A stretch of DNA of 64,000 bases, taken from NCBI RefSeq assembly GCF_004296335.1, contig NZ_SGIU01000002.1, positions 819,882 to 883,881 on the forward strand. Reading direction: 5' to 3'. The notes beneath the pieces were generated by a model. That model saw only the letters and a list, made by a program, of their open reading frames with translations. It was not told where the DNA came from and made no database searches. The position numbers and the translations under genes are program-made. Shown in pieces: positions 43,209 through 50,950 of the stretch (its first letter is position 1; the number at the start of each line of letters is the position of its first letter). This stretch comes from Flagellimonas allohymeniacidonis. Its GTDB lineage: Bacteria; Bacteroidota; Bacteroidia; Flavobacteriales; Flavobacteriaceae.

Positions 43209-43705
43209 AGCTGGTAAAAACCTTGGGAAGGGTTGGAATCGATAAATTATGGGCCCTGTTAATCCTTGTTTTGAAAAACATTCCCTTTGTTGTTCCGACG
43301 ATTTTGGCAACAAAACGTTGCGTCGGAATATCGACACAGTATTACGGCCGCCGTCATTATCAAAACGGACCGGCCAATGCCTTTAGGCATGCACTTTGGA
43401 ACTATCTCATTGTAAAAAGTAGCTTAAATTGGTGGAAAAATGAAAATTGGGCACTTCGTTGGTCACAACAGATAACCGATTGGCATGAGGAAGCCTTTCA
43501 AAATATTCCCCTTGCCAAGGCTATGGATTATCATAACAATGAGGTTGGCCGTAGCGTCTTTATAAAACATAGAAATGATGAGCCAGAAGATGTCATTCAA
43601 TTATTAAGAAAAATGACTGAAGCTTCAATTCCAATAAGTTCGGAAAGTGAGTTGCTCAAGTTGAAACACCGATTGGTACACATCACAGAACCATATGAAG
43701 GATAA
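43205..43705 (+). CDS. DUF6973-like protein inside the heme operon
   Basis: 166 residues. A hydrophobic N-terminal segment ([17 protein letters not shown]) could associate with the membrane. The body has a conserved-looking set of polar residues, [23 protein letters not shown] and [11 protein letters not shown], with His/Glu/Asp/Asn in positions that could bind a metal or act in catalysis. It resembles the DUF6973 family, function unknown; the family match is from memory and not firm. It overlaps hemE by 4 bases and hemF by 11, so it is made with the heme enzymes, but nothing shows it acts on porphyrins. Confidence 0.75.
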   Translation: MKLVKTLGRVGIDKLWALLILVLKNIPFVVPTILATKRCVGISTQYYGRRHYQNGPANAFRHALWNYLIVKSSLNWWKNENWALRWSQQITDWHEEAFQNIPLAKAMDYHNNEVGRSVFIKHRNDEPEDVIQLLRKMTEASIPISSESELLKLKHRLVHITEPYEG

Positions 43706-44597
43706 ATTTTACGCTTACATTCAAAACTTGCAAGACAGTATAACCTCAACCCTAGAGGAAGTCGATGGAAAAGCCAAATTTCAAGAGGATCTTTGGAAAA
43801 GACCTGAAGGTGGGGGCGGGAGAACTCGGGTGATTGAAAATGGGAATATTTTTGAGAAAGGCGGGGTAAATATATCTGCTGTCCACGGGGAATTGCCTAA
43901 AAGCATGCAAGCCTATTTCGGTGTCGAAGACGCTGATTTCTTTGCCTGTGGATTGAGTCTCGTCATCCATCCTAAAAGTCCAATGGTTCCCACTGTACAT
44001 GCTAATTGGAGATATTTCGAGATGTACAACAAGGAGGGAGAAATTTTTGACCAATGGTTTGGTGGAGGTCAGGACCTTACCCCCTACTATTTGTTTGAGG
44101 AGGATGCTGCCCATTTCCATGCTGTTTGCAAAAAAGCCTGTGATGCGCACGACCCAGAATTCTACTCCTCATATAAAAAACGATGTGATGAATACTTCTG
44201 GAATGCCCATCGCAATGAGGCTCGCGGCGTGGGGGGACTCTTTTTTGATTATTGCAAGGCCACCGATGATATGAAAATGGAGGACTGGTACAATTTTGTT
44301 TCAGAAGTGGGGGATAGTTTTTTGGAGGCCTATGTCCCCATAGTTGAAAAGAGAAAGACAATGCAGTATTCGCAACTTCAAAGGGATTGGCAAGAAATAA
44401 GACGCGGGCGCTATGTAGAATTTAATTTGGTCCATGACAAAGGCACCTTGTTCGGCCTGCGCACCAATGGACGCATTGAGAGTATTTTGATGAGTCTCCC
44501 ACCCTACGTGCAATGGCGTTACGATCATCATCCCGAAGCTGGGAGTGAAGAGGAAAAACTAATTTATGTATTGAAGCATCCTAAGGAATGGGTCTGA
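43695..44597 (+). CDS. hemF: Aerobic coproporphyrinogen III oxidase
   Basis: 300 residues. EEDLWKRPEGGGGRTRVIENG-type block (here FQEDLWKRPEGGGGRTRV), FFACGLSLVIHPKSPMVPTVHANWRYFEM, WFGGGQDLTPYYLFEEDAAHFH, EARGVGGLFFDY and GRYVEFNLVHDKGTLFGLRTNGRIESILMSLPP define HemF. It uses O2 to turn coproporphyrinogen III into protoporphyrinogen IX, consistent with an aerobic host. No oxygen-independent HemN is in the window. It overlaps the preceding and following unknown genes by 11 and 10 bases. Confidence 0.95.
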   Translation: MKDKFYAYIQNLQDSITSTLEEVDGKAKFQEDLWKRPEGGGGRTRVIENGNIFEKGGVNISAVHGELPKSMQAYFGVEDADFFACGLSLVIHPKSPMVPTVHANWRYFEMYNKEGEIFDQWFGGGQDLTPYYLFEEDAAHFHAVCKKACDAHDPEFYSSYKKRCDEYFWNAHRNEARGVGGLFFDYCKATDDMKMEDWYNFVSEVGDSFLEAYVPIVEKRKTMQYSQLQRDWQEIRRGRYVEFNLVHDKGTLFGLRTNGRIESILMSLPPYVQWRYDHHPEAGSEEEKLIYVLKHPKEWV

Positions 44598-45544
44598 AGT
44601 TCAAACTTTTGTTAGTTGGGTTCTTGCAAAGCATTTTAGGTTTTGGCCAAAAGGACTCAGTGCAAATACAGGAATATATCAAAACATTTCCAGATAAATT
44701 CACCATCCGTCTGGGTCTTTTGAACACTTCCAACAATTTTATTTTTACAGATACCAATACTACAAATAGAATAGAACTCGAACCTAACAAGAAAACATAT
44801 ATAGGTGCTTCATTTTTATTTCGTTCTTTGGAACTGGATCTTGGCTTCTCCCCTAATTTTATTTCAAACAATGCTGATAATGAAGGTTCCAGACTATTCA
44901 CTCTCAATTTTAGGATGTTCTGGAAACAATGGATGCAAACTTTGGATTTTTATGGTCAAAAAGGCTTTTTTGTCAACAACGATTTAGGCGATGAACAATT
45001 TCCCAATATCCGTACTTTGAAAGTTGGTGGGACGACCGCCTATATTTTCAACCAAAAGTTTTCGTTCAGAGCTATAGGGTTTCAAAATGAATGGCAAAAA
45101 AAAAGTGCGGGCAGTTTCATCCCTCGTTTCACGTTTTATTACACAAAATATAAGTTACTAGAGACTGACTTTGAGGACGAAGTTAATTCCTATGACATTG
45201 CCATTGGTCCTGGATATCACTATAATCTGGTAATTGATGAAAATTACCTATTTGGGGTGGGATCTACCTTGGGAAGTGGGATAAATATTACGAGTTCCGC
45301 AATAGATAAAACTGTTTCCGCTTTGTACGAGGTTATTTTTAGAGGAAACCTAGGCTATAATTCCGAAAGGTTCTATTCAGGAATAAATGCCAATGTTATT
45401 TTTTTAGAGCATAACACGGACAGACAGACAAGATTGGATGATAGAATATCCTTTTTAGAGTTCTATTTAGGTTATCGATTCGATGCACCAAAAAAGTGGA
45501 TAAAAGCAGCGGAAGGATTTAATCGTACATTTGGTTTTGATTAA
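44588..45544 (+). CDS. DUF4421-like outer-membrane beta-barrel protein
   Basis: 318 residues. A signal peptide (FKLLLVGFLQSILGFG) is followed by QEYIKTFPDKFTIRLGLLNTSN, the start typical of DUF4421, and a beta-rich body with alternating hydrophobic strands (GASFLFRSLELDLGFSPNF, YEVIFRGNLGYNSERFYSGINANVIF, ISFLEFYLGYRFDAP) ending near an aromatic residue (FGFD). It is most likely an outer-membrane or periplasmic barrel. It overlaps hemF by 10 bases and precedes the PhzF-like gene by 3 bases. Its presence in a heme operon is unexplained. Confidence 0.75.
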   Translation: MGLKFKLLLVGFLQSILGFGQKDSVQIQEYIKTFPDKFTIRLGLLNTSNNFIFTDTNTTNRIELEPNKKTYIGASFLFRSLELDLGFSPNFISNNADNEGSRLFTLNFRMFWKQWMQTLDFYGQKGFFVNNDLGDEQFPNIRTLKVGGTTAYIFNQKFSFRAIGFQNEWQKKSAGSFIPRFTFYYTKYKLLETDFEDEVNSYDIAIGPGYHYNLVIDENYLFGVGSTLGSGINITSSAIDKTVSALYEVIFRGNLGYNSERFYSGINANVIFLEHNTDRQTRLDDRISFLEFYLGYRFDAPKKWIKAAEGFNRTFGFD

Positions 45545-45547
45545 AAA

Positions 45548-46336
45548 ATGAAACAAAAACTTTATCAAATCGACGCTTTCGCCTCTGAGGTTTTCACAGG
45601 AAATCCAGCAGCTGTTTGTGTTATGGATTCTTGGTTGAAGGATGAAACAATGCAGAAAATTGCGCAAGAAAACAATTTGGCCGAAACCGCATTTACGGTT
45701 AAAGAAGGCAGTCAATATATCCTCCGTTGGTTTACACCGGAAACTGAGGTAGACCTCTGCGGGCATGCGACTTTGGCCACCGCTTATGTCCTTTTCAACT
45801 ATTATCAAGTTCATGAAAATACCATTCGGTTCTTTTCCCCAAGAAGCGGAGAACTCCTTGTAGAACAGGGCGATGACGGATCGATGAGCATGAATTTTCC
45901 TGCGGATGATTTGAAAAAAATTGAAAATGTGGCAGCCATCAATGAGGCTATTGGCAAGGTTCCATTGGAGACCTTCAAGGGCAAAACCGACTATATGGTA
46001 GTTTATTCCTCTCAAGAGGAAATCGCTAACATCGCACCCAATTTTTTCTTGTTGGATCAATTGGATTGTCGAGGGGTAATCGTTACTGCCCCAGGAGAAA
46101 AGGTAGACTTTGTTTCCCGTTTTTTTGCCCCTCAATGTGGAGTACCTGAAGACCCGGTTACAGGATCGGCACATACAACTATGACCCCTTATTGGGCCAA
46201 AAAGCTTGGAAAAAAAGAGCTCACAGCAAAACAGATATCGAAAAGAGGTGGGAATTTGCTGTGCGAATACTTGGAAAACCGAGTAAAAATATCAGGGAGG
46301 GCCATTCCCTACCTAATTGGTGAAATTGAAATATAG
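45548..46336 (+). CDS. PhzF family isomerase/epimerase-like protein
   Basis: 262 residues. YQIDAFASEVFTGNPAAVCVMD, NNLAETAFTV (the catalytic Glu), RWFTPETEVDLCGHATLATAYVLF and PVTGSAHTTMTPYW match the PhzF fold of the diaminopimelate-epimerase superfamily. PhzF isomerises DHHA in phenazine synthesis; the many stand-alone homologues in non-phenazine bacteria have unknown substrates. No phz genes are near. It lies 3 bases after the DUF4421-like gene and 3 bases before hemB, so it is part of the hem transcript. Confidence 0.9.
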   Translation: MKQKLYQIDAFASEVFTGNPAAVCVMDSWLKDETMQKIAQENNLAETAFTVKEGSQYILRWFTPETEVDLCGHATLATAYVLFNYYQVHENTIRFFSPRSGELLVEQGDDGSMSMNFPADDLKKIENVAAINEAIGKVPLETFKGKTDYMVVYSSQEEIANIAPNFFLLDQLDCRGVIVTAPGEKVDFVSRFFAPQCGVPEDPVTGSAHTTMTPYWAKKLGKKELTAKQISKRGGNLLCEYLENRVKISGRAIPYLIGEIEI

Positions 46337-46339
46337 CTT

Positions 46340-47329
46340 ATGTATCCTTTAATTCGAAACAGAAGACTTCGCGCTTCAGAATCCATTCGGAGGCTGGTCA
46401 GGGAAACCATAATCACTCCTGACGACTTTTTGGTGCCTCTTTTTATCGTGGAAGGTAAAGGCATTAAGGAAGAAATTCCTTCGATGCCCAACTATTATCG
46501 CATGAGCTTGGACCTTGTGGAAAAGGAGGTTAAAGAGCTGTGGGAAATGGGGTTATGCGCGGTATTACTTTTTGTAAAAGTTCCGGATGAGCTTAAGGAC
46601 AATAAAGGTTCGGAAGCTATAAATCCCAATGGTTTGATGCAACGGGCCATAAAAACGGTCAAGACCGCGTGTCCTGAAATGCTTGTTATGACTGATGTGG
46701 CCCTCGATCCTTTTTCATCCTATGGTCATGACGGAATCGTGGCCGACGGACAGATTCTCAATGATGAAACTTCAGAGATATTGGCCAAAATGAGCGTATC
46801 CCACGCCCAAGCAGGGGCTGATTTTGTTGCCCCCAGTGATATGATGGACGGTAGAATTCTGACCATTCGTGAAGCCTTGGAAGATGAAGGTTTTCAAAAC
46901 ACCGGCATCATGAGTTATTCTGCAAAATATGCCAGTGCTTATTATGGGCCATTTCGAGATGCTTTGGATTCTGCCCCGGTGGATATCAAAAATATTCCAA
47001 AGGATAAAAAGACCTATCAAATGGATTCTGCAAATCGATTTGAGGCTATTCGTGAAACCCAAATGGATGTGGATGAAGGGGCGGATATCGTTATGGTGAA
47101 ACCCGGTTTGCCCTATTTGGACATTGTTCGCGAAATCAAAAATGAGGTCGACGTGCCTGTGGCCGTATATCAAGTATCCGGTGAATACGCCATGCTTAAG
47201 GCAGCAGCTGAAAGAGGTTGGTTGGACCATGATGCTGTCATGATGGAGCAACTTCTGGCCATAAAAAGAGCAGGCGCCAATGTCATTGCAAGTTATTTTG
47301 CCAAAGATGTCGTAAAACTGTTAAGTTGA
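46340..47329 (+). CDS. hemB: Porphobilinogen synthase (Mg-type)
   Basis: 329 residues. RNRRLRASESIRRLVRET, LVMTDVALDPFSSYGHDGIV, SYSAKYASAYYGPFRDALDS (Schiff-base Lys region) and IVMVKPGLPYLDIV (second active-site Lys) define ALA dehydratase. The metal-site block DVALDPFSSYGHDG has aspartates where zinc-dependent enzymes have cysteines, so it should use Mg2+. It joins two 5-aminolevulinates into porphobilinogen. It comes after hemF and two unknown genes, out of pathway order, and is followed 41 bases later by the CNNM gene. Confidence 0.95.
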   Translation: MYPLIRNRRLRASESIRRLVRETIITPDDFLVPLFIVEGKGIKEEIPSMPNYYRMSLDLVEKEVKELWEMGLCAVLLFVKVPDELKDNKGSEAINPNGLMQRAIKTVKTACPEMLVMTDVALDPFSSYGHDGIVADGQILNDETSEILAKMSVSHAQAGADFVAPSDMMDGRILTIREALEDEGFQNTGIMSYSAKYASAYYGPFRDALDSAPVDIKNIPKDKKTYQMDSANRFEAIRETQMDVDEGADIVMVKPGLPYLDIVREIKNEVDVPVAVYQVSGEYAMLKAAAERGWLDHDAVMMEQLLAIKRAGANVIASYFAKDVVKLLS

Positions 47330-47370
47330 TTCATAAAAAATATCCCTACTTTTAAATCAACCAAAACGTT

Positions 47371-48486
47371 ATGGGAATTCTCCTTTTTTACGCTTTCATT
47401 TCCATTTTTTTCTCATTTCTCTGTTCCATTTTGGAGGCAGTGCTATTGAGCATTACACCAACATTTATTAATGTCAAAAAACAAGAAGGTAAAGAATACG
47501 CGGCTCAATTGGAATCCCTAAAAAAGGATGTCGATAAGCCGCTCATAGCCATTCTTACCCTTAATACCATTGCCCATACCGTCGGTGCCATTTTGGTGGG
47601 GGTTCAAGCCAAGGTAACTTATGCGGAGCTTTACGGAACGCAAACTCTGTTCGGATTGGAATTCACGGAAGATTTAATGGTAGGTGTGGTGTCAACCATT
47701 ATGACCATTCTTATTCTGGTCGCTTCGGAAATCATTCCAAAAACCATTGGGGCCACCTACTGGAAACAACTGGCCAACTTCACGGCGAAAGCTTTGAACA
47801 TCATGGTGTTTATACTAAAATGGACAGGTTTGCTTTGGATATTGCAATTGTTCACCCGATTGATCGGTAAAAAAGGGCATCATGGCAGTGTTTTGAGCCG
47901 GGAAGACTTTACGGCCATGACAGAAATCGCACATGAAGAAGGGGTTTTTCAAGAATCTGAGTCCAAAGTCATCAAAAACCTTTTGAAGTTTGATGAAATA
48001 TTGGCCAAAGATGTCATGACGCCCCGTACCGTTATGAAAATTGCTTCGGAAGAAACCACAATCCAATCCTTTTTTGAGGAAAACCGTCCCTTGCGCTTCT
48101 CAAGAATTCCGCTTTATAAGGAACGGACGGACAATATCACTGGGTTTTTTCTAAAGGACGAACTTTTGGAAGCCATCATCAACAAGAAAGGAAAAGAGCC
48201 TCTCAACACCATCAAGCGTGAAATTTTGGTGACCAATCGAACCAAACCAATTCCCGAGCTGTTCGAAAAGTTTGTTAAGCAAAGAGAGCATGTTTCCCTA
48301 GTGGTCGATGAGTACGGTTCGGTCAGTGGGCTGGTGACCATGGAAGATGTAATTGAAACTTTGCTAGGATTGGAAATTATGGACGAAAGTGATAACGTAG
48401 AAGACCTTCAAGTACTAGCTCGTAAGACCTGGGAAGCCCGCGCCAAACGTCTTGGAATTATTGAAGAAAAAGATGAATTGGAATAA
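47371..48486 (+). CDS. CNNM/CBS-domain membrane protein (hemolysin family)
   Basis: 371 residues. Residues about 1-170 form the CNNM (DUF21) transmembrane domain (AFISIFFSFLCSILEAVLLS, ILTLNTIAHTVGAILVG, LILVASEIIPKTIGATYWKQL). A pair of CBS domains follows (VMTPRTVMKIASEETTIQSFF; LVVDEYGSVSGLVTMEDVIETLLG). Members transport or sense Mg2+/Co2+. No CorC/HlyC C-terminal domain is seen. Its role next to Mg-type HemB could be coincidental. It ends 1 base into the ogt start codon, so the two are coupled. Confidence 0.9.
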   Translation: MGILLFYAFISIFFSFLCSILEAVLLSITPTFINVKKQEGKEYAAQLESLKKDVDKPLIAILTLNTIAHTVGAILVGVQAKVTYAELYGTQTLFGLEFTEDLMVGVVSTIMTILILVASEIIPKTIGATYWKQLANFTAKALNIMVFILKWTGLLWILQLFTRLIGKKGHHGSVLSREDFTAMTEIAHEEGVFQESESKVIKNLLKFDEILAKDVMTPRTVMKIASEETTIQSFFEENRPLRFSRIPLYKERTDNITGFFLKDELLEAIINKKGKEPLNTIKREILVTNRTKPIPELFEKFVKQREHVSLVVDEYGSVSGLVTMEDVIETLLGLEIMDESDNVEDLQVLARKTWEARAKRLGIIEEKDELE

Positions 48487-48956
48487 TGGATATTGCTTAT
48501 TTACAGACACCTATAGGCATTGCCGAGTTTAAAGGTGATGAAAATGGGTTATCTAAAATATCAGTTTTAGACACCAATATACCTATCGGAATAATTCCAG
48601 AAACTTTAATAGAGCCTATTCATCAGTTTAAAGAATACTTTGAGGGAAAACGGCAGGATTTTGACTTAAAACTCAATCCTTCAGGTACCGAATTCCAGCA
48701 AAAAGTCTGGGAAGCCCTTGTTAAGATTCCATATGGAAAAACAGTATCCTATTTGGAACTTTCCAAAAGATTGGGCGACCCAAAAGCGATACGCGCCGTA
48801 GCGGCCGCGAATGGTAAAAACCCTTTGTGGATTGTGGTTCCCTGCCATAGGGTAATTGGTAGCAATGGTGATTTAATTGGCTATGCTGGAGGACTACACA
48901 GAAAGAAATGGCTGTTGGAACACGAAAGTCCCGCTCCACAGCAATCGTTGTTCTAA
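48486..48956 (+). CDS. ogt: Methylated-DNA-protein-cysteine methyltransferase
   Basis: 156 residues. The C-terminal domain carries the active-site Cys120 in WIVVPCHRVIGSNG, the recognition helix AIRAVAAANGKNP and YAGGLHRKKWLLEHE, so it is an O6-alkylguanine-DNA alkyltransferase of the Ogt type. It removes methyl groups from guanine in a suicide reaction. It starts in the stop region of the CNNM gene (1-base overlap) and ends the hem transcript. Its stop overlaps that of a convergent lipoprotein gene by 4 bases. Confidence 0.93.
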   Translation: MDIAYLQTPIGIAEFKGDENGLSKISVLDTNIPIGIIPETLIEPIHQFKEYFEGKRQDFDLKLNPSGTEFQQKVWEALVKIPYGKTVSYLELSKRLGDPKAIRAVAAANGKNPLWIVVPCHRVIGSNGDLIGYAGGLHRKKWLLEHESPAPQQSLF

Positions 48957-50071
48957 TTCCGAACAAAATAGGTAGGGAAAAAAGACAAGGGAACATCCGC
49001 CAATAAATCGCCATTTACCGAAGCTTGAATCACTCCGCCCTGGGCTTCATTATCCAATATGGCATATCCTATTAGAAAAACATTACTCAACGGATCATAC
49101 ACCTGAGTGGTAATGGTCAAGTTAGCTCCTACCTCTTGCTCCACTTCTTCAACTATGGAAAACATATCAAGGATATTAATCTCCTTTGTACTCAAATTGT
49201 ATACTGCCGGACCTTCCGAAAATCTTGAAGGCTGTGGGTAATCGACATTAAAATACAACACATCTCCTGCAAGAATTACATCATTGACCGCGCCAGGTGA
49301 AAATCCGAGATTAATGTCCATCGGCACACTATTGATGAAAAGCAGATCGTCAGCCCCGTAGGTGTCCAATGAGGTGTCCAACTGGTTTTTTACAACGGCC
49401 AATTCCCCCGCATCCGTAATGAAGAAGCTTATTGGCGTTGTGTTAAAATCAAGTATGGGACCTACTGCCATAACCTCAGTATCATAAAAGGTTAATTTAT
49501 AGTTACCCATACTATCCGTAAAGGAGATGTAAACTTTTCCATCGAATAACAAGGGGGTAAAGGTAGCAGTGATATTAAAGTCAATGGTAAAGTCTGTACT
49601 TTCCGACCCTTGTAGTTCAAAGTCTTGAAGCGCCAGGTTACGAGCTCCATTCGGACCAAAGTATCCAAAAAATACCGCATCCTCATCATTGATACCCCAA
49701 GCAATCGATCGTTCTAGGGTGTTCAAGTAAAAATCTTCATAAAGTGTGGTCTGCCCCGTATTTACGTTTTTCAGGGATAAAGAAAAAAAACCATCCTCAA
49801 AGGAGTAGAAGGAAAGCACATCATCTTTTTGACGAAGTGTTAAGTAATCCGAGGGTACATTTAATTCTTCAGTTAGATCAATGGAAGAGCCGTTTCCCAC
49901 AGTAGCGCTATACGTAAACTGATATACCTTATCTAGGTCTTCCCCTACAACCATAAAGTCAACTCCTTGCCCTGAAGTGGGGGTCAAAGGTTGTTCGACG
50001 GGCTCAAATTCAGAGGAACATGCAGCAAGGCCCAAAATAAGGGCCAATCCTATCCAATTTTTCGATTTCAT
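48953..50071 (-). CDS. Lipoprotein of unknown function
   Basis: 372 residues. A lipoprotein signal (NWIGLALILGLAACSS, Cys18) precedes a beta-rich body with several acidic, aromatic strands (VPSDYLTLRQKDDVLSFYSFEDGFFSLSLKNV, GKVYISFTDSMGNYKLTFYDTEV, AGDVLYFNVDYPQP). It may form a propeller, but no repeat motif is clear and I recognise no family. The stop codon overlaps the ogt stop by 4 bases. It is divergent from the exonuclease gene with 75 bases between starts. Confidence 0.75.
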   Translation of the reverse strand: MKSKNWIGLALILGLAACSSEFEPVEQPLTPTSGQGVDFMVVGEDLDKVYQFTYSATVGNGSSIDLTEELNVPSDYLTLRQKDDVLSFYSFEDGFFSLSLKNVNTGQTTLYEDFYLNTLERSIAWGINDEDAVFFGYFGPNGARNLALQDFELQGSESTDFTIDFNITATFTPLLFDGKVYISFTDSMGNYKLTFYDTEVMAVGPILDFNTTPISFFITDAGELAVVKNQLDTSLDTYGADDLLFINSVPMDINLGFSPGAVNDVILAGDVLYFNVDYPQPSRFSEGPAVYNLSTKEINILDMFSIVEEVEQEVGANLTITTQVYDPLSNVFLIGYAILDNEAQGGVIQASVNGDLLADVPLSFFPTYFVRN

Positions 50072-50146
50072 AGCTTTTTATCAATTACAAGATACGATTT
50101 ATTGATTCATACCTATCATTTATCAGTCAAATTAGTATTTTCCCGC

Positions 50147-50860
50147 ATGATCGAAAAACTACTTTTAGAAAACATCCTATTCCTTGATATTGAGACGGTT
50201 CCCCTTGAAAAGGAGTTTTCAGAACTGGATGCCAATACTCAAATGTTGTGGGAACAAAAATCCCAATACCAGCGAAAGGACGAAATATCCGCTGAGGATT
50301 TTTATGATAGGGCTGGGATATGGGCCGAATTTGGAAAGATTATTTGTATTTCCGTTGGTTATTTCAACATAGGGGAGAATTTCAAAAGCTTTCGGGTAAC
50401 TTCTTATTCTGGGAACGAGATTACCTTGTTGAAACAATTCAGAAAGCTGATGATCGAGCATTTTAGTCAACCCAAACATCTTCTCTGTGCCCATAATGGT
50501 AAAGAATTCGACTTTCCCTACATCGCTAGGCGAATGGTCATCAACGGCATCACTTTACCCTACAAACTTGATCTCTTTGGAAAAAAACCATGGGAAGTTC
50601 CGCATTTGGATACCATGGAACTCTGGAAGTTTGGAGACTATAAACATTATACCTCACTAAAACTTCTTGCCAATGTTTTGGGAATTCCTTCCCCAAAGGA
50701 AGATATGGATGGCAGTATGGTGAAAGATGTCTATTACGAGGAAAATGATTTAGATCGCATTGTCTCTTATTGCGAACTCGATGTGGTTACCACCGCACAA
50801 GTATTTCTTCGTTTGAGAAACGACGAATTACTATCCGAAGACGAGATTAGAAAAATTTAA
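50147..50860 (+). CDS. PolB-type 3'-5' exonuclease
   Basis: 237 residues from the ATG at 50147. DEDD-fold residues are visible: LFLDIETVPLEKEF (first Asp-x-Glu), HNGKEFDFPYIARR (second Asp) and YCELDVVTTAQVFLRL (third Asp region). It matches the family of predicted exonucleases related to the proofreading domain of DNA polymerase B. Length is normal for the family. It is a single gene; 90 bases after its stop lies the convergent subtilase gene. Confidence 0.88.
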   Translation: MIEKLLLENILFLDIETVPLEKEFSELDANTQMLWEQKSQYQRKDEISAEDFYDRAGIWAEFGKIICISVGYFNIGENFKSFRVTSYSGNEITLLKQFRKLMIEHFSQPKHLLCAHNGKEFDFPYIARRMVINGITLPYKLDLFGKKPWEVPHLDTMELWKFGDYKHYTSLKLLANVLGIPSPKEDMDGSMVKDVYYEENDLDRIVSYCELDVVTTAQVFLRLRNDELLSEDEIRKI

Positions 50861-50950
50861 TGGAATCTTGGTAAACCTCAACTTTTTATCTATTCAATAA
50901 ATTCCATTGGAAACTACTCACTCTAATTTTGCGAGCAATCGGGGCCTAAT

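Noticed and set aside
45548..46336. Phenazine biosynthesis cluster around the PhzF-like gene
   Set aside because: No other phz gene is present; the PhzF family is widespread outside phenazine makers.
47371..48486. Possible gliding protein GldE
   Set aside because: It has the CNNM and CBS domains, but no gliding genes are nearby and it is shorter than GldE proteins I know; called as a generic CNNM protein.
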